A DNA stretch of 64,000 nucleotides from Buttiauxella gaviniae ATCC 51604 (GTDB lineage: Bacteria > Pseudomonadota > Gammaproteobacteria > Enterobacterales > Enterobacteriaceae), in NCBI RefSeq assembly GCF_001654835.1, contig NZ_LXEP01000015.1, positions 1 through 64,000 on the forward strand, read 5' to 3'. The notes under the pieces are model-generated. The model made no database searches. It was not told the origin of the DNA and was given only the letters and a program-made list of their open reading frames with translations. Numbering within the stretch: the first letter of the stretch is position 1; every line of letters begins with the position of its first letter. Of the stretch, positions 26,741 through 37,272 are shown in pieces. Made by a program: the position numbers and the translations under genes.

Positions 26741-26754
26741 CTGATAAAGATCAA
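26741..26754. promoter_or_regulatory. FNR-type site upstream of the PepT-like operon
   Basis: CTGATAAAGATCAA matches the FNR consensus TTGAT-N4-ATCAA at 9 of 10 defined positions. It lies about 165 bp before the peptidase start codon, in the only space between that gene and actS. Confidence 0.5.
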
Positions 26755-26801
26755 TAGGGATGGTATTTATTAGAAGCCAGAAAATATCTGGCTTCTGTTA
26801 A

Positions 26802-27587
26802 TTAGCAAGATGGCTTACTACCTGGAGGTGGTAAGTAGCGCTGAGGGTCGATAGCATTTGCACGATAACGAATCTGGAAATGCAAATTCACCGAATCTGA
26901 ACCGCTGCTGCCCATTGTGGCAATTTTCTGCCCGGCGCTAACTTTCTGACTGGTGTTTACCAATGTCGTTTCGTTGTGAGCATAAGCAGTGATGTACTCT
27001 TCGTTATGTTTAATCATCACTAAATTGCCGTAACCGCGAAGCTGGTTACCCACGTAAACCACTGTACCAGCGGCAGAAGCATAAATAGGTTGCCCACGCT
27101 TGCCGGCAATATCTATACCTTTATTCCCACCATCGCTGTCGGAGAACGGCGCAACAACTTTACCGGATGTTGGCCAGAGCCAGCATTTTGAACCAACCGG
27201 AGGAGCGGCGACTTTCGCAACGCTACTTGTGGACGATGAACGCGGTTTAGAGGTTTTCGCCACGGCTGTTTTCTTCGATGAAGATGAAGAGCCAGAGCTA
27301 CTTTTAACACGGATTTTTTGCCCTATCTCCAGCGTATAAGGAGCAGGAATACCATTGAGGCGTGCCAATTGGCCGACGCTTGTGCCGGTCATACGCGAGA
27401 TGCGCGAGAGTGTGTCACCACGTTTGACGGTATAAACCGAACCGCTGTAGCTACCTGAAGAGGTTTGAGTGGTGCCCGCTTTATTTGATGAGCAAGCGAC
27501 GAGTAACAGGCTTAGCACCAGGATGACGGCATTCGGTGCCCACTTTCTGACTGTGCTTTCCTTGCGCAAACCAATCCTCGAATACAT
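26802..27587 (-). CDS. actS: amidase activator lipoprotein ActS (YgeR), LysM plus M23 domains
   Basis: The ATG chosen gives a lipoprotein signal with lipobox LLLVACSS; the longer open frame upstream overlaps the lysS end and adds no signal. A LysM domain (SVYTVKRGDTLSRISRMTG) is followed by a Ser/Lys linker. A LytM/M23 domain then reads NKGIDIAGKRGQPIYASAAG ... YITAYAHNE ... LHFQIRYR. In E. coli, ActS lacks peptidase activity and activates the periplasmic amidase AmiC during envelope stress; the HxxxD and HxH ligands of active M23 enzymes are altered here too (the first is GID). The actS gene follows lysS. Confidence 0.88.
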   Translation of the reverse strand: MYSRIGLRKESTVRKWAPNAVILVLSLLLVACSSNKAGTTQTSSGSYSGSVYTVKRGDTLSRISRMTGTSVGQLARLNGIPAPYTLEIGQKIRVKSSSGSSSSSKKTAVAKTSKPRSSSTSSVAKVAAPPVGSKCWLWPTSGKVVAPFSDSDGGNKGIDIAGKRGQPIYASAAGTVVYVGNQLRGYGNLVMIKHNEEYITAYAHNETTLVNTSQKVSAGQKIATMGSSGSDSVNLHFQIRYRANAIDPQRYLPPPGSKPSC

Positions 27588-27639
27588 TAACTGAGAAGAA
27601 GATGTTCCTCCCTGCAGCGCAGGGAGGAACGAGTACAAC

Positions 27640-29154
27640 TTACTTAACCGGGCGCAGAGCCGGGAACAAGATAACGTCACGGATAGTGTGGCTGTTAGTG
27701 AACAGCATAACCATACGGTCGATACCAATGCCCAGACCCGCCGTTGGTGGCAAGCCGTGCTCCAGAGCAGTCACGTAGTCTTCGTCGAAGAACATCGCTT
27801 CGTCGTCGCCTGCGTCTTTCGCATTAACCTGGTCAGCAAAGCGCTGTGCCTGATCTTCTGCATCATTGAGCTCGGAGAAGCCGTTACCGATTTCACGACC
27901 ACCGATGAAGAACTCGAAGCGGTCGGTGATTTCTGGATTTTCGTCATTACGACGCGCCAGTGGAGAAACTTCTGCCGGGTATTCAGTAATGAAGGTCGGC
28001 TGAATCAGATGGCTTTCAGCCACTTCTTCGAAGATCTCGGTGACTACACGGCCCAGGCCCCAGCTTTTCTCGACTTTGATGCCGATAGCTGCTGCGATTT
28101 CCAGTGCTTTGCCCATATCGTCCAGATCTGCAATATCAGTTTCCGGGCGGTATTTTTTGATGGCTTCACGCATGGTCAATTTGGCGAATGGCTGGTCGAA
28201 ATCAAAGATCTCTTCGCCATACTTCACTTGCGCAGTACCCAGCACGTCATGTGCCAGAGTACGGAACAGAGATTCGGTCAGCTCAATCAGATCTTTGTAA
28301 TCCGCGTACGCCATGTAGAGTTCCATCATGGTGAACTCTGGGTTGTGACGCGGAGAAATACCTTCGTTACGGAAGTTACGGTTGATCTCGAATACGCGAT
28401 CGAAGCCACCCACAACCAGACGCTTCAGATACAGTTCCGGCGCGATACGCAGGTACATATCGATATCCAGCGCGTTGTGATGCGTGATGAACGGACGTGC
28501 AGACGCACCACCCGGGATCACTTGCATCATTGGCGTTTCAACTTCCATAAACCCACGTTCCACCATGAACTGACGCACGCCAGCCATGATTTGCGAACGG
28601 ATTTTAAAGGTGTTGCGGGATTCTTCGTTGGAGATCAGATCCAGGTAACGCTGGCGGTAGCGTGCTTCTTGATCCTGCAGACCGTGGAATTTGTCCGGCA
28701 GCGGGCGCAGAGCTTTAGTCAGCAAACGCAGTTCAGTACAGTGAATAGAAAGCTCACCGGTTTTAGTTTTGAACAGCTTGCCGCGTGCACCCAGGATGTC
28801 ACCGAGGTCCCATTTCTTGAACTGCTCGTTGTAGATGCCTTCTGGCAAATCGTCACGCGCAACGTAAAGCTGAATGCGGCCGCCAACATCTTGCAGGGTA
28901 ACGAAAGACGCTTTACCCATGATACGGCGTGTCATCATTCGGCCAGCAACAGCCACTTCGATGCCCAGCTCTTCCAGCTCTTCGTTCTCTTTCGCATCGA
29001 AGTCAGCATGCAATTGGTCTGAGGTATGATCGCGACGGAAGTCATTTGGGAAAGCAATGCCGTGCTCACGCAGGCCAGCCAGCTTCTCACGGCGGGATTT
29101 CAGTTCATTGTTAAGATCGACCGCTTCGGTGCCCTGTTCTTGTTGTTCAGACAT
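27640..29154 (-). CDS. lysS: lysyl-tRNA synthetase, class II
   Basis: The 504-residue enzyme charges tRNA-Lys. It has an N-terminal OB-fold anticodon-binding domain (about residues 65-150: [20 protein letters not shown]) and a class II catalytic core with motif 2 ([20 protein letters not shown]) and motif 3 ([19 protein letters not shown]). Its length equals E. coli LysS. It lies 9 bp after prfB, the conserved prfB-lysS operon. Confidence 0.97.
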   Translation of the reverse strand: MSEQQEQGTEAVDLNNELKSRREKLAGLREHGIAFPNDFRRDHTSDQLHADFDAKENEELEELGIEVAVAGRMMTRRIMGKASFVTLQDVGGRIQLYVARDDLPEGIYNEQFKKWDLGDILGARGKLFKTKTGELSIHCTELRLLTKALRPLPDKFHGLQDQEARYRQRYLDLISNEESRNTFKIRSQIMAGVRQFMVERGFMEVETPMMQVIPGGASARPFITHHNALDIDMYLRIAPELYLKRLVVGGFDRVFEINRNFRNEGISPRHNPEFTMMELYMAYADYKDLIELTESLFRTLAHDVLGTAQVKYGEEIFDFDQPFAKLTMREAIKKYRPETDIADLDDMGKALEIAAAIGIKVEKSWGLGRVVTEIFEEVAESHLIQPTFITEYPAEVSPLARRNDENPEITDRFEFFIGGREIGNGFSELNDAEDQAQRFADQVNAKDAGDDEAMFFDEDYVTALEHGLPPTAGLGIGIDRMVMLFTNSHTIRDVILFPALRPVK

Positions 29155-29163
29155 GTTGATTCC

Positions 29164-30262
29164 TCATAACCCTGCTTTCAAACTTGCTTCGATAAATTTG
29201 TCCAGATCGCCATCCAGTACCGCCTGCGTGTTACGGGTTTCTACACCAGTACGCAAGTCTTTGATACGGGAGTCGTCCAGTACGTAAGAACGAATCTGGC
29301 TGCCCCAGCCGATATCCGATTTGTTGTCTTCCAGCGACTGCTTCTCAGCATTCTTCTTCTGCATTTCCAGCTCGTATAACTTCGCCTTCATCTGCTTCAT
29401 CGCCTGATCTTTGTTCTTATGTTGCGAACGGTCGTTCTGGCACTGAGTCACGGTATTGGTCGGAAGGTGGGTAATACGCACCGCAGATTCTGTACGGTTA
29501 ACGTGCTGACCACCCGCACCCGAGGCGCGGTAAACGTCGATACGCAGATCGGCCGGGTTGATTTCGATATCAATATCGTCATCAACTTCCGGGTAGACAA
29601 AGGCGGAGCTGAACGAGGTATGGCGACGGCCACCGGAGTCGAACGGGCTCTTACGTACCAGGCGATGCACGCCAGTTTCAGTACGCAACCAGCCAAAGGC
29701 ATATTCGCCCTGAATACGAATAGTCACAGATTTAATACCCGCAACGTCGCCATCAGACTCTTCAATGATTTCGGTTTTGAAGCCGCGTGATTCAGCCCAA
29801 CGCAGATACATTCGCATTAGCATGCTGGCCCAGTCTTGCGCTTCGGTGCCGCCAGAACCTGCCTGAATGTCGATATAGCAATCGGCGCTGTCGTACTCAC
29901 CGGAGAACATGCGGCGGAACTCAAGCTGCGCCAGTTTGCCTTCCAGTTGATCTAACTCGACAACGGCTTCGTTGAAAGTGTCTTCGTCGTCGGCTTCAAT
30001 AGCCAGCTCCAGCAAACCGGAAACATCTTCCAGCCCCTGAGTCATTTGATCGAATGTTTCGACAATCGCTTCCAGTGAAGAACGCTCTTTACCTAACGCT
30101 TGTGCGCGTTCAGGTTCGTTCCACACATCAGGTTGTTCCAGCTCTGCGTTTACTTCTTCCAGGCGCTCTTTCTTGGCATCATAGTCAAAGATACCCCCTA
30201 AGAACGTCGCTGCGCTCCGTAAGGTCCTGGATGCGGTTTTTTACCGGGTTAATTTCAAACAT
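29164..30262 (-). CDS. prfB: peptide chain release factor 2, with programmed +1 frameshift
   Basis: RF2 releases peptides at UGA and UAA. The gene begins [20 protein letters not shown] and reaches an in-frame TGA after 25 codons; the remaining 340 or so residues lie in the +1 frame. Key parts in the second frame are the SPF anticodon-like motif within [14 protein letters not shown] and the GGQ motif within [13 protein letters not shown]. The frameshift autoregulates RF2 by competing with termination. It should be annotated as one joined gene, not as a truncated 320-residue frame. Confidence 0.97.
30185..30200 (-). promoter_or_regulatory. prfB programmed +1 frameshift site
   Basis: The minus strand reads TAGGGGGTATCTTTGA. 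The internal Shine-Dalgarno-like AGGGGG sits 3 nt before CTT-TGA, the standard geometry for slippage from CTT to TTT and continuation with GAC. Confidence 0.97.
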
Positions 30263-30379
30263 GGTCTGTATTATCTTATGTTGATGACAGAAGACGAAAA
30301 GCGGTCGTAAACCGGAAAGTTTACCGGAATTACGCCGCTTTTTATAGTTTTGTTGCCCGTTAATAGCCAAGTAATAGGG

Positions 30380-32113
30380 CTATAGAGGCCAGATATGATC
30401 GATTAACAACTGAACGCTGCGATTACCGCGAAACTCATTTACGTCCAGCTTGAAAGCCAATTCAACTTCACGCACGCCGTTATCCGGCCAGCATGCTGTA
30501 TCCACGTTAAAGGCGATGCCGTCAATCAACGGGCCGCCGCCGATGGGTTCAACCATGACTTTAAGATGGCGTTCCCCGACCAGCCGTTGCTGTAATAAGC
30601 GGAATTTGCCGTCAAACAGTGGCTCAGGGAACATCTGCCCCCACGGCCCGGCGTCACGCAGCATCTCGGCGGTTTCCAGTGTCATCTCTTGCGCAGAAAT
30701 AGCACCGTCTGACCAAATCACGCCCTGAAGCAATGCGGGATCAAGCCATTCGCCGATCAGATCGCCAAAACGCTGGCGGAACTCTTCGAATTTAGCTTCT
30801 TCCAACGACAAACCTGCAGCCATCGCGTGGCCGCCAAATTTCAGCATCATGCCGGGATACAACGTATCAAGCCGCTCAAGAGCATCGCGCATATGCAAGC
30901 CTTGCACCGAGCGGCCTGAGCCTTTCAGCGTGCCATCACCCGCGGGTGCAAAAGCGATAACCGGGCGGTTAAAACGCTCTTTAATACGTGAAGCCAGGAT
31001 ACCAACCACGCCCTGATGCCATTCCGGGTGGTACATCGCCAGGCCATACGGCAGCTCATCGTGGCTGTGTTCCAGTTGTTGGCACAACGTGAGAGCTTCA
31101 ACCTGCATGCCCTGCTCAATCTCTTTTCGCGTCTGGTTTAGCGCGTCAAGTTCGTTAGCCAGCATGCGTGCTTCGCCAATATTTTCACTGAGCAGTAACG
31201 CTACACCCACGGACATATCATCCAAGCGACCGGCAGCATTCAGACGCGGGCCTAAAGCAAAACCTAAGTCGCTTGCCGCCAGTTTATGCGGCTCACGGTT
31301 GGCGATTTCAATCAGCGCTTTAATCCCCGGGCGACACTTGCCAGCACGAATACGGCTCAAGCCCTGCCAGGTCAAAATGCGGTTATTCATATCCAGTGGC
31401 ACAACATCGGCCACGGTGCCTAACGCCACCAGATCCAGCAACTCTGCAATGTTCGGAATGGCCAGGCCTTGTTGTTCAAACCAGCCGCAATCACGCAGAT
31501 GCGCCCGCATCGCCAGCATCAGATAAAAGGCAACGCCAACGCCTGCGAGGGATTTAGACGGAAACTCGCAATCGACCAGGTTGGGGTTGATGATGGCATC
31601 TGCCGCAGGCAATTCTGCCCCTGGCAGGTGGTGATCGGTAACCACCACCGGAATGCCCAGCGCATGGGCACGCTCAACACCACTATGGGATGAGATGCCG
31701 TTATCGACGGTCAAAATCAGCTGCGCGCCACGCGCATGAGCTTGATCCACCACTTCCGGGCTCAAACCATAACCGTCGTCGAAACGGTTAGGTACGAGAT
31801 AGCTAACGTTTTGGCACCCAAGGCTGCGCAGTCCAAGCACGCTTAACGCAGTGCTGGTTGCGCCGTCAGCATCAAAATCGCCGACCACGATAATGCGCAA
31901 GCCTTCTCGGAAAGCGTTATGCAGTATCTCAACGGCTTTATCCATGCCATTAAGTTGTTGCCACGAGAGCATTCCCTTCACACTGCGTTCCAGGTCTTGC
32001 TCGCCGCGCACACCACGGCTGGCGTAAAGGCGTTTTAAAAGTGGGTGCAATTGCTGGGGTAACACCACGGATTCATCGACCGTACGGCGGCGAAGTTGTG
32101 TTTGCTGTTTCAC
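30380..32113 (-). CDS. recJ: single-stranded-DNA exonuclease RecJ
   Basis: The 577-residue 5'-3' exonuclease acts in RecF-pathway recombination and mismatch repair. DHH phosphoesterase motifs are visible: VVGDFDADGATS, LTVDNGISS and VTDHHLPG. The DHHA1 domain has GSGRSVQGLHM and KFGGHAMAAGLSL. It starts with GTG, only 7 bp after the dsbC stop, in the conserved xerD-dsbC-recJ cluster. Its length matches E. coli RecJ. Confidence 0.96.
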   Translation of the reverse strand: MKQQTQLRRRTVDESVVLPQQLHPLLKRLYASRGVRGEQDLERSVKGMLSWQQLNGMDKAVEILHNAFREGLRIIVVGDFDADGATSTALSVLGLRSLGCQNVSYLVPNRFDDGYGLSPEVVDQAHARGAQLILTVDNGISSHSGVERAHALGIPVVVTDHHLPGAELPAADAIINPNLVDCEFPSKSLAGVGVAFYLMLAMRAHLRDCGWFEQQGLAIPNIAELLDLVALGTVADVVPLDMNNRILTWQGLSRIRAGKCRPGIKALIEIANREPHKLAASDLGFALGPRLNAAGRLDDMSVGVALLLSENIGEARMLANELDALNQTRKEIEQGMQVEALTLCQQLEHSHDELPYGLAMYHPEWHQGVVGILASRIKERFNRPVIAFAPAGDGTLKGSGRSVQGLHMRDALERLDTLYPGMMLKFGGHAMAAGLSLEEAKFEEFRQRFGDLIGEWLDPALLQGVIWSDGAISAQEMTLETAEMLRDAGPWGQMFPEPLFDGKFRLLQQRLVGERHLKVMVEPIGGGPLIDGIAFNVDTACWPDNGVREVELAFKLDVNEFRGNRSVQLLIDHIWPL

Positions 32114-32120
32114 CCGTTAA

Positions 32121-32837
32121 CTACCCACCTACATTGGTCAGTTGCTGGTGTGCATCCAGCATTTGCTTCATCTCTTTCGGCCCCTGGTAGCCAGGAATAA
32201 CCGTGCCGTTACTCAGCACAATCGCAGGCGTCCCCTGGATGCCGAACTGCACGCCCAGGTTGTAATGGTTCGCGATATTCATATCGCAAGTCCCGCCAGC
32301 TACCGCTTCGCCTTTCATTGCTGCATCAAAGGCTTTTTTAGGGTCTTTTGCACACCAGATGGCTTTCATATCGTTTTCAGTCTGGCTTTGCAGACCCTGG
32401 CGTGGGAAGGCCAGGTAACGCACGGTAATACCTAGCGCGTTGTAGTCTTTCATCTCTTCATGCAGCTTGTGGCAATAGCCGCAGGTAATGTCGGTAAACA
32501 CCGTAATGACGTGTTTCTCTTGCGGCGCTTTGTAAACGATCATCTCTTTTTCAAGCGCTTTAAGTTTACCCACCAGCAGCTGATTGGTGACGTTAACAGG
32601 CTGCGCGCCGCTCACATCGTACAGCGGCCCCTGAATAACGTGTTTACCGTCTTCGGTCACATACAAAACGCCGCTATCGGTTAATACCGTTTTCATGCCC
32701 GCAACAGGTGCCGACTGAATGTCAGCATTTTGTACGCCTAACTTAGCAAGAGACTGCTTGATTGCTGCGTCGTCAGCATGAACAAAACCGGACACAGAGA
32801 CCGCTAACAATGGGAGCAGCCACAAACGCTTTTTCAT
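32121..32837 (-). CDS. dsbC: periplasmic disulfide isomerase DsbC
   Basis: A cleavable signal peptide (MKKRLWLLPLLAVSVSGFVHA) leads a 238-residue precursor. The N-terminal dimerisation domain is followed by a thioredoxin domain with the active-site CGYC in TDITCGYCHKLHEEM and the cis-Pro loop GTPAIV. It reshuffles wrong disulfides in the periplasm. AAGGAA precedes the ATG. It lies 23 bp after xerD. Confidence 0.96.
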   Translation of the reverse strand: MKKRLWLLPLLAVSVSGFVHADDAAIKQSLAKLGVQNADIQSAPVAGMKTVLTDSGVLYVTEDGKHVIQGPLYDVSGAQPVNVTNQLLVGKLKALEKEMIVYKAPQEKHVITVFTDITCGYCHKLHEEMKDYNALGITVRYLAFPRQGLQSQTENDMKAIWCAKDPKKAFDAAMKGEAVAGGTCDMNIANHYNLGVQFGIQGTPAIVLSNGTVIPGYQGPKEMKQMLDAHQQLTNVGG

Positions 32838-32860
32838 GATGATTCCTTATCTTCTACCAC

Positions 32861-33757
32861 TCACGCTCGTGGGTGGTGCTGTTGATGTAGCTGGCGTAAC
32901 CGCTCTGTCGCTACATGCGTATAAATTTGTGTGGTGGACAAATCGCTGTGTCCAAGCAACATCTGTACGACTCGCAAATCCGCACCATGGTTCAGTAAAT
33001 GCGTGGCAAATGCGTGTCGCAGAACGTGCGGTGACAGCTTTTCGCTATCGATTCCAGCCTGCACCGCATAGTGTTTAATACGATGCCAGAATGTCTGGCG
33101 CGTCATTTGTTGGGCACGATTGCTCGGGAAAACGGTATCAATCGACACGCCATTGAGCAGCCATGGCCGCCCATGTTCCAGGTAGTTTTCCAACCAATAA
33201 ACCGCTTCTTCACCCATTGGAACCAGACGTTCTTTATTACCTTTACCGATGACCCGTACGACTCCCTGGCGTAGGCTGACATCACTCATCGTCAGCCCAA
33301 CGAGCTCCGATACACGCAGCCCAGTAGCATACAATAATTCGAGCATCGCTTTGTCACGCAACTCGATAGGCTGGTCGACACAAGGAGCTTGCAGGAGACG
33401 CTCTACCTGCGCTTCGCTTAAATCTTTCGGCAAACGCTGCGGTAGTTTTGGCGATGAAAGCATCACACTCGGGTCATCTTCGCGTAATTTTTCGCGGTAG
33501 AGATACTGAAACAACCGACGAATAGCGCTCAGCATACGCGCTGAACTTGTTGCTTTATATCCACCTTCAAGGCGCTCAGCAAACAGCGACTGCAAATCGC
33601 CAGTTTGTACATTCAGCAGGTTCAAAGAGTGACGTTCCAGCCACTCCGCCACCATCTTCAGATCCCGACGGTAGGAGTCTAATGTGTTTTGTGCGAGATT
33701 CCGCTCAAGCCAGAGCGCATCAAGAAATTGTTCGATTCGGGCCAGATCCTGTTCCAC
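32861..33757 (-). CDS. xerD: site-specific tyrosine recombinase XerD
   Basis: The 298-residue protein resolves chromosome dimers at dif together with XerC. Catalytic residues are Arg in TGLRVSELVGL, HxxR in HVLRHAFATHLL, and His and Tyr in GHSDLSTTQIYTHV. It starts with GTG, as the alignment with E. coli XerD (also 298 residues) supports. It is the first gene of xerD-dsbC-recJ and divergent from fldB. Confidence 0.97.
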   Translation of the reverse strand: MEQDLARIEQFLDALWLERNLAQNTLDSYRRDLKMVAEWLERHSLNLLNVQTGDLQSLFAERLEGGYKATSSARMLSAIRRLFQYLYREKLREDDPSVMLSSPKLPQRLPKDLSEAQVERLLQAPCVDQPIELRDKAMLELLYATGLRVSELVGLTMSDVSLRQGVVRVIGKGNKERLVPMGEEAVYWLENYLEHGRPWLLNGVSIDTVFPSNRAQQMTRQTFWHRIKHYAVQAGIDSEKLSPHVLRHAFATHLLNHGADLRVVQMLLGHSDLSTTQIYTHVATERLRQLHQQHHPRA

Positions 33758-33857
33758 TGCAGCCTCACATTTGGCGAATTGTGTCCATTATGCATGATGC
33801 ACAATGGGATCTGATACACTTGCAATCCTGCACGTTTTTAAAAGAGTTGTTAACGCG

Positions 33858-34379
33858 ATGAACATTGGCCTTTTTTATGGCTCCAGCACTTGTTACACCG
33901 AAATGGCTGCCGAAAAAATTCGTGACATCATTGGCCCGGAACTGGTGACGCTGCACAATCTGAAAGATGATTCACCAGCCATGATGGAACAATACGATGT
34001 GTTAATTCTCGGTATTCCTACCTGGGATTTCGGCGAATTACAGGAAGACTGGGAATCCGTATGGGATCAACTAGATAACCTAAACCTTGAAGGAAAACCC
34101 GTTGCGCTTTATGGCATGGGCGACCAGCTCGGCTACGGTGAATGGTTCCTTGATGCTCTGGGCATGCTGCACGACAAACTTGCTCCACGCGGAGCTCAGT
34201 TTATTGGCTATTGGCCAACTGAAGGCTACGAGTTTACTAGCCCGAAACCGGTTATTGCCGATGGGCAACTGTTCGTTGGGCTGGCGCTAGATGAAACCAA
34301 TCAGTACGATTTAAGCGATGAGCGAATCGAAACTTGGTGTGAGCAAATTCTTGCGGAAATGGCCGAACATTTTGCCTGA
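33858..34379 (+). CDS. fldB: flavodoxin 2
   Basis: The 173-residue FMN-binding electron carrier begins [15 protein letters not shown], with the phosphate loop GSSTCYTE. The FMN-binding loops include [11 protein letters not shown] and [11 protein letters not shown] chose the internal ATG because it aligns with E. coli FldB and follows AAGAG; the longer frame adds 18 unlikely residues. In E. coli, fldB belongs to the SoxRS oxidative-stress regulon. It lies between xerD (divergent) and ygfX (convergent). Confidence 0.95.
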   Translation: MNIGLFYGSSTCYTEMAAEKIRDIIGPELVTLHNLKDDSPAMMEQYDVLILGIPTWDFGELQEDWESVWDQLDNLNLEGKPVALYGMGDQLGYGEWFLDALGMLHDKLAPRGAQFIGYWPTEGYEFTSPKPVIADGQLFVGLALDETNQYDLSDERIETWCEQILAEMAEHFA

Positions 34380-34386
34380 AAGCTGT

Positions 34387-34809
34387 TTAAGCTTCCCCAC
34401 TCCCACTCGCCTGTTGTTGCAGCATCAGGCGACGTAAATCACGCCACTCACCTGTATCCATACTGTCAGCGGACAGCCATAAATGCTGGCAGCGTTTGCG
34501 CCCGACCCGGCGTAAGCGCAGCATCATGCCACTGCGTAAAACCCAAGGGGAACCAACGATTTCCCACTCCTGGTTTTGCCAACGCAGATGGTAGTCGGTC
34601 AGGAGTTTCATTTCGCCCTGGCAAGCATGGATGCGCCGCTGGCTGCGGACACTGTCAAATACAACTAGCGAAAGTAGCAGCATCCAGATTAGCGTATAGC
34701 TCATCGGCCACGGCATTAGCAGCACTAACAGGGCGACTAGACCGTGAGCCAAAAGAGACAGCCATTGTGCACGCCAGGAGACGCGAAGATCAGATTGCCA
34801 CAGGACCAC
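34387..34809 (-). CDS. ygfX: inner-membrane protein YgfX (CptA)
   Basis: The 140-residue protein has a short N terminus, a two-helix hydrophobic region at about residues 15-53 and a soluble C-terminal domain. It closely matches E. coli YgfX from [20 protein letters not shown] onward. It has been described as partner or toxin of the sdhE product, affecting cytoskeletal proteins and succinate dehydrogenase flavinylation. The start overlaps sdhE by 20 bp. Confidence 0.93.
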   Translation of the reverse strand: MVLWQSDLRVSWRAQWLSLLAHGLVALLVLLMPWPMSYTLIWMLLLSLVVFDSVRSQRRIHACQGEMKLLTDYHLRWQNQEWEIVGSPWVLRSGMMLRLRRVGRKRCQHLWLSADSMDTGEWRDLRRLMLQQQASGSGEA

Positions 34810-35056
34810 GTTCTTTATTCCGTGTCTGAATCAGTGTCACCATCCGTTGCAGCTCTGTATCTGCCGGTTTGCCATGATTCATTAACCAATTGAACAGGTC
34901 TGGATCATCGCTTTCCAGCAAACGGACAAACAACTGCTTATCCTCAGTGCTTAACGAGTCATATTCATATTCGAAGAATGGCATAATCGAAATATCCAGC
35001 TCGCGCATTCCCCGGCGGCACGCCCAATGAATTCGGGCTTTGTTATTGATATCCAT
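34790..35056 (-). CDS. sdhE: FAD assembly factor SdhE
   Basis: The 88-residue protein promotes covalent FAD attachment to SdhA and FrdA. It contains the family motif RGMRELD and the fully conserved tail of the E. coli protein. I set the start at [20 protein letters not shown], preceded by AGGAAAG; a longer frame adds 12 residues without support. It is the first gene of the sdhE-ygfX operon, divergent from ygfZ. Confidence 0.95.
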   Translation of the reverse strand: MDINNKARIHWACRRGMRELDISIMPFFEYEYDSLSTEDKQLFVRLLESDDPDLFNWLMNHGKPADTELQRMVTLIQTRNKERGPVAI

Positions 35057-35303
35057 GTGCTCTTTCCTGGTTCTCTGACAAAGTAGGTACAAATGTTAGT
35101 GTAACGTGTTTTTATGGCACGCATTAAATGAATGTTACCGTTTGCGCGCTTTATCGTGAGAAAAATCTGTAATGCGTTGCTGTTGCATTAACCTTACGAG
35201 AAAACTCGTAAGCACATAGCTCGCGTTATCAAACTACTTGCATTGCCAAATGGCTCTTTTACCATTGAGCCAATACATCAGCTCAAAAACCAGGGACATA
35301 ATT

Positions 35304-36290
35304 ATGGCTTTCACTCCATTTCCTCCACGTCAGCCTACAGCCGCAGCTCGCCTGCCGCTAACACTCATGACTCTTGATGATTGGGCTCTGGCAACCGTGA
35401 CGGGCAAAGATGCAGAATCGTATCTGCAAGGCCAGGTCACTGCTGACGTCGCACAGCTTGCGGCAAACCAACACACACTTTGTGCACACTGCGATGCGAA
35501 AGGGAAAATGTGGAGCAACTTGCGCCTGTTCCATCGTGGCGAGGGATTTGCCTTAATTGAGCGCCGCAATCTGCGTGATGCGCAGCTTGTTGAGCTAAAA
35601 AAATATGCCGTTTTTTCTAAAGTCACCATCGCTCCAGATGATGAAAGCGTGCTGATGGGCGTTGCAGGTTTCCAGGCTCGTGCTGCGCTGGCTAATCTAT
35701 TTGCAGTCTTGCCAGATGCAGAGAATCCGGTGGTTCAAGAAGGTGCGACCACGCTCCTATGGTTCAACTTGCCTGCCGAGCGTTTCATGCTGGTAACGGA
35801 TGAATCTACCGCTCAATCACTGGCTGAAAAATTACAGGGCGAAGCACAGCGTAACGACAGCCAGCAATGGTTAGCTCTGGAGATTGAAGCCGGTATTCCC
35901 GTCATTGAACCGGTAAACAGCGCGCAATTTATTCCGCAGGCAACCAACCTTCAGGCGCTCGGTGGTATCAGCTTCAAAAAAGGGTGTTACACCGGCCAGG
36001 AAATGGTGGCGCGGGCAAAATTCCGTGGCGCTAACAAGCGTGCGTTGTGGTTCCTTGCAGGGAAAGCCAGCCGTTTACCCGAAGCGGGTGAAGACCTGGA
36101 ATTGAAAATGGGTGATAACTGGCGTCGTACCGGTACGGTACTGGCAGCCAGCCAGCTTGATGATGGGCGAGTACTGGTGCAGGTTGTGATGAACAACGAT
36201 CTGGAAGCCAATAGCGTGCTGCGCGTTCGCGACGATAACGGCAGCGAGCTTGTTATCGAGCGTCTGCCTTATTCATTAGAAGATGAGTAA
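35304..36290 (+). CDS. ygfZ: folate-dependent Fe-S cluster protein YgfZ
   Basis: The 328-residue protein has the GcvT-like fold and the diagnostic motif KGCYTGQE near residue 228, whose cysteine is essential for assembly or repair of certain Fe-S enzymes such as MiaB. The start at [11 protein letters not shown] follows AGGGA and equals that of E. coli. It is divergently arranged with sdhE, another cofactor-assembly gene. Confidence 0.95.
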   Translation: MAFTPFPPRQPTAAARLPLTLMTLDDWALATVTGKDAESYLQGQVTADVAQLAANQHTLCAHCDAKGKMWSNLRLFHRGEGFALIERRNLRDAQLVELKKYAVFSKVTIAPDDESVLMGVAGFQARAALANLFAVLPDAENPVVQEGATTLLWFNLPAERFMLVTDESTAQSLAEKLQGEAQRNDSQQWLALEIEAGIPVIEPVNSAQFIPQATNLQALGGISFKKGCYTGQEMVARAKFRGANKRALWFLAGKASRLPEAGEDLELKMGDNWRRTGTVLAASQLDDGRVLVQVVMNNDLEANSVLRVRDDNGSELVIERLPYSLEDE

Positions 36291-36293
36291 ATA

Positions 36294-36412
36294 CCCGTCA
36301 TACTTCAAGTTGCAGATGCGTTGACTACGCCTATGCGCCCCAGTGACATTGTTATCTATGCTCTGGGGAGTTATGGTCTGGTCGCCTTTCTGCAACTCGA
36401 ATTATTTTGGGG
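36294..36412. repeat. ERIC-type intergenic repeat (divergent copy)
   Basis: The arms GTCATACTTCAAGTTGCAG and CTGCAACTCGAATTATTTTG are imperfect inverted repeats typical of ERIC ends. The inner CCCCAGTGAC/CTCTGGGGAG part is degenerate. Confidence 0.65.
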
Positions 36413-36435
36413 CATTGCTTGATGAATATCGGTAT

Positions 36436-37089
36436 TTAATGAATATAGAGATAGATCGCGAGGAAGTGGCAAACACTACCGCCGAGCACAAAACCGTGCC
36501 AGATTGCGTGGTTGTATGGAATCCGCTTGCAGACGTAGAAAATCACTCCCAGCGAGTAAATCACCCCGCCAACTGCCAATAGCGTTACGCTGCCCGGCGC
36601 GAGTTTAATTACCATCTGGTAAATCACCACCAGCGATAACCAGCCCATCAGCAGATAAGTCACCAGCGACAAAACTTTAAAACGATGTGCGATGGTCAGC
36701 TTAAAAATAATTCCGGCCAGAGCCAGCCCCCAAATCACAACCATCAGCCCGCGCGCCAGAGGCGAATCCAGGCCCACGAGTAAAAATGGCGTATACGTCC
36801 CGGCTATCAACAAATAAATTGCGCAGTGGTCAAATTTCTTCAGCCAGCGCTTGGCGGGTTGATGGGGAATCGCGTGATACAACGTTGATGCGAGAAACAG
36901 CAAAATCATGCTGCCGCCGTACAGGCTATAACTGGTTATTGCTGTCACACTTGCGTTGGTATCAACCGCTTGTATCAGTAACAAAACCAGCCCGACAATC
37001 CCAAAAACCAGCCCTATACCGTGGCTAATACTATTGGCGATTTCCTCCACCATTGAATATCCTTTCGCTATCAATGGTTTGTCAGCCAT
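36436..37089 (-). CDS. yqfA: hemolysin III-family membrane protein (TrhA/YqfA)
   Basis: The 217-residue protein has seven predicted helices and the PAQR/HlyIII signature residues: [12 protein letters not shown] in helix 1, [20 protein letters not shown] between helices 2 and 3, and [14 protein letters not shown] in the last helix, the His residues acting as metal ligands. The ATG before [11 protein letters not shown] is chosen because GGGAG precedes it and it aligns with E. coli YqfA. The role is linked to membrane homeostasis. Confidence 0.92.
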   Translation of the reverse strand: MADKPLIAKGYSMVEEIANSISHGIGLVFGIVGLVLLLIQAVDTNASVTAITSYSLYGGSMILLFLASTLYHAIPHQPAKRWLKKFDHCAIYLLIAGTYTPFLLVGLDSPLARGLMVVIWGLALAGIIFKLTIAHRFKVLSLVTYLLMGWLSLVVIYQMVIKLAPGSVTLLAVGGVIYSLGVIFYVCKRIPYNHAIWHGFVLGGSVCHFLAIYLYIH

Positions 37090-37272
37090 ATGGCAACTCC
37101 CGGTGAGACAAAAGATGGATAATGCATTGCACACTCAACTTGAAGGATGACCGGAACAGCATAGCTGAGAATGATTCCAGCTAACACCTGTACGCTAAAA
37201 TAAATCCGTCAGAGCGTATAACGGTATAGATACAATATATTCACACTAACAATTTACCAATGGAGCACCAGG

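Noticed and set aside
27688-29022. 444-codon plus-strand frame
   Set aside because: It is the mirror frame of lysS, which is unmistakable on the minus strand.
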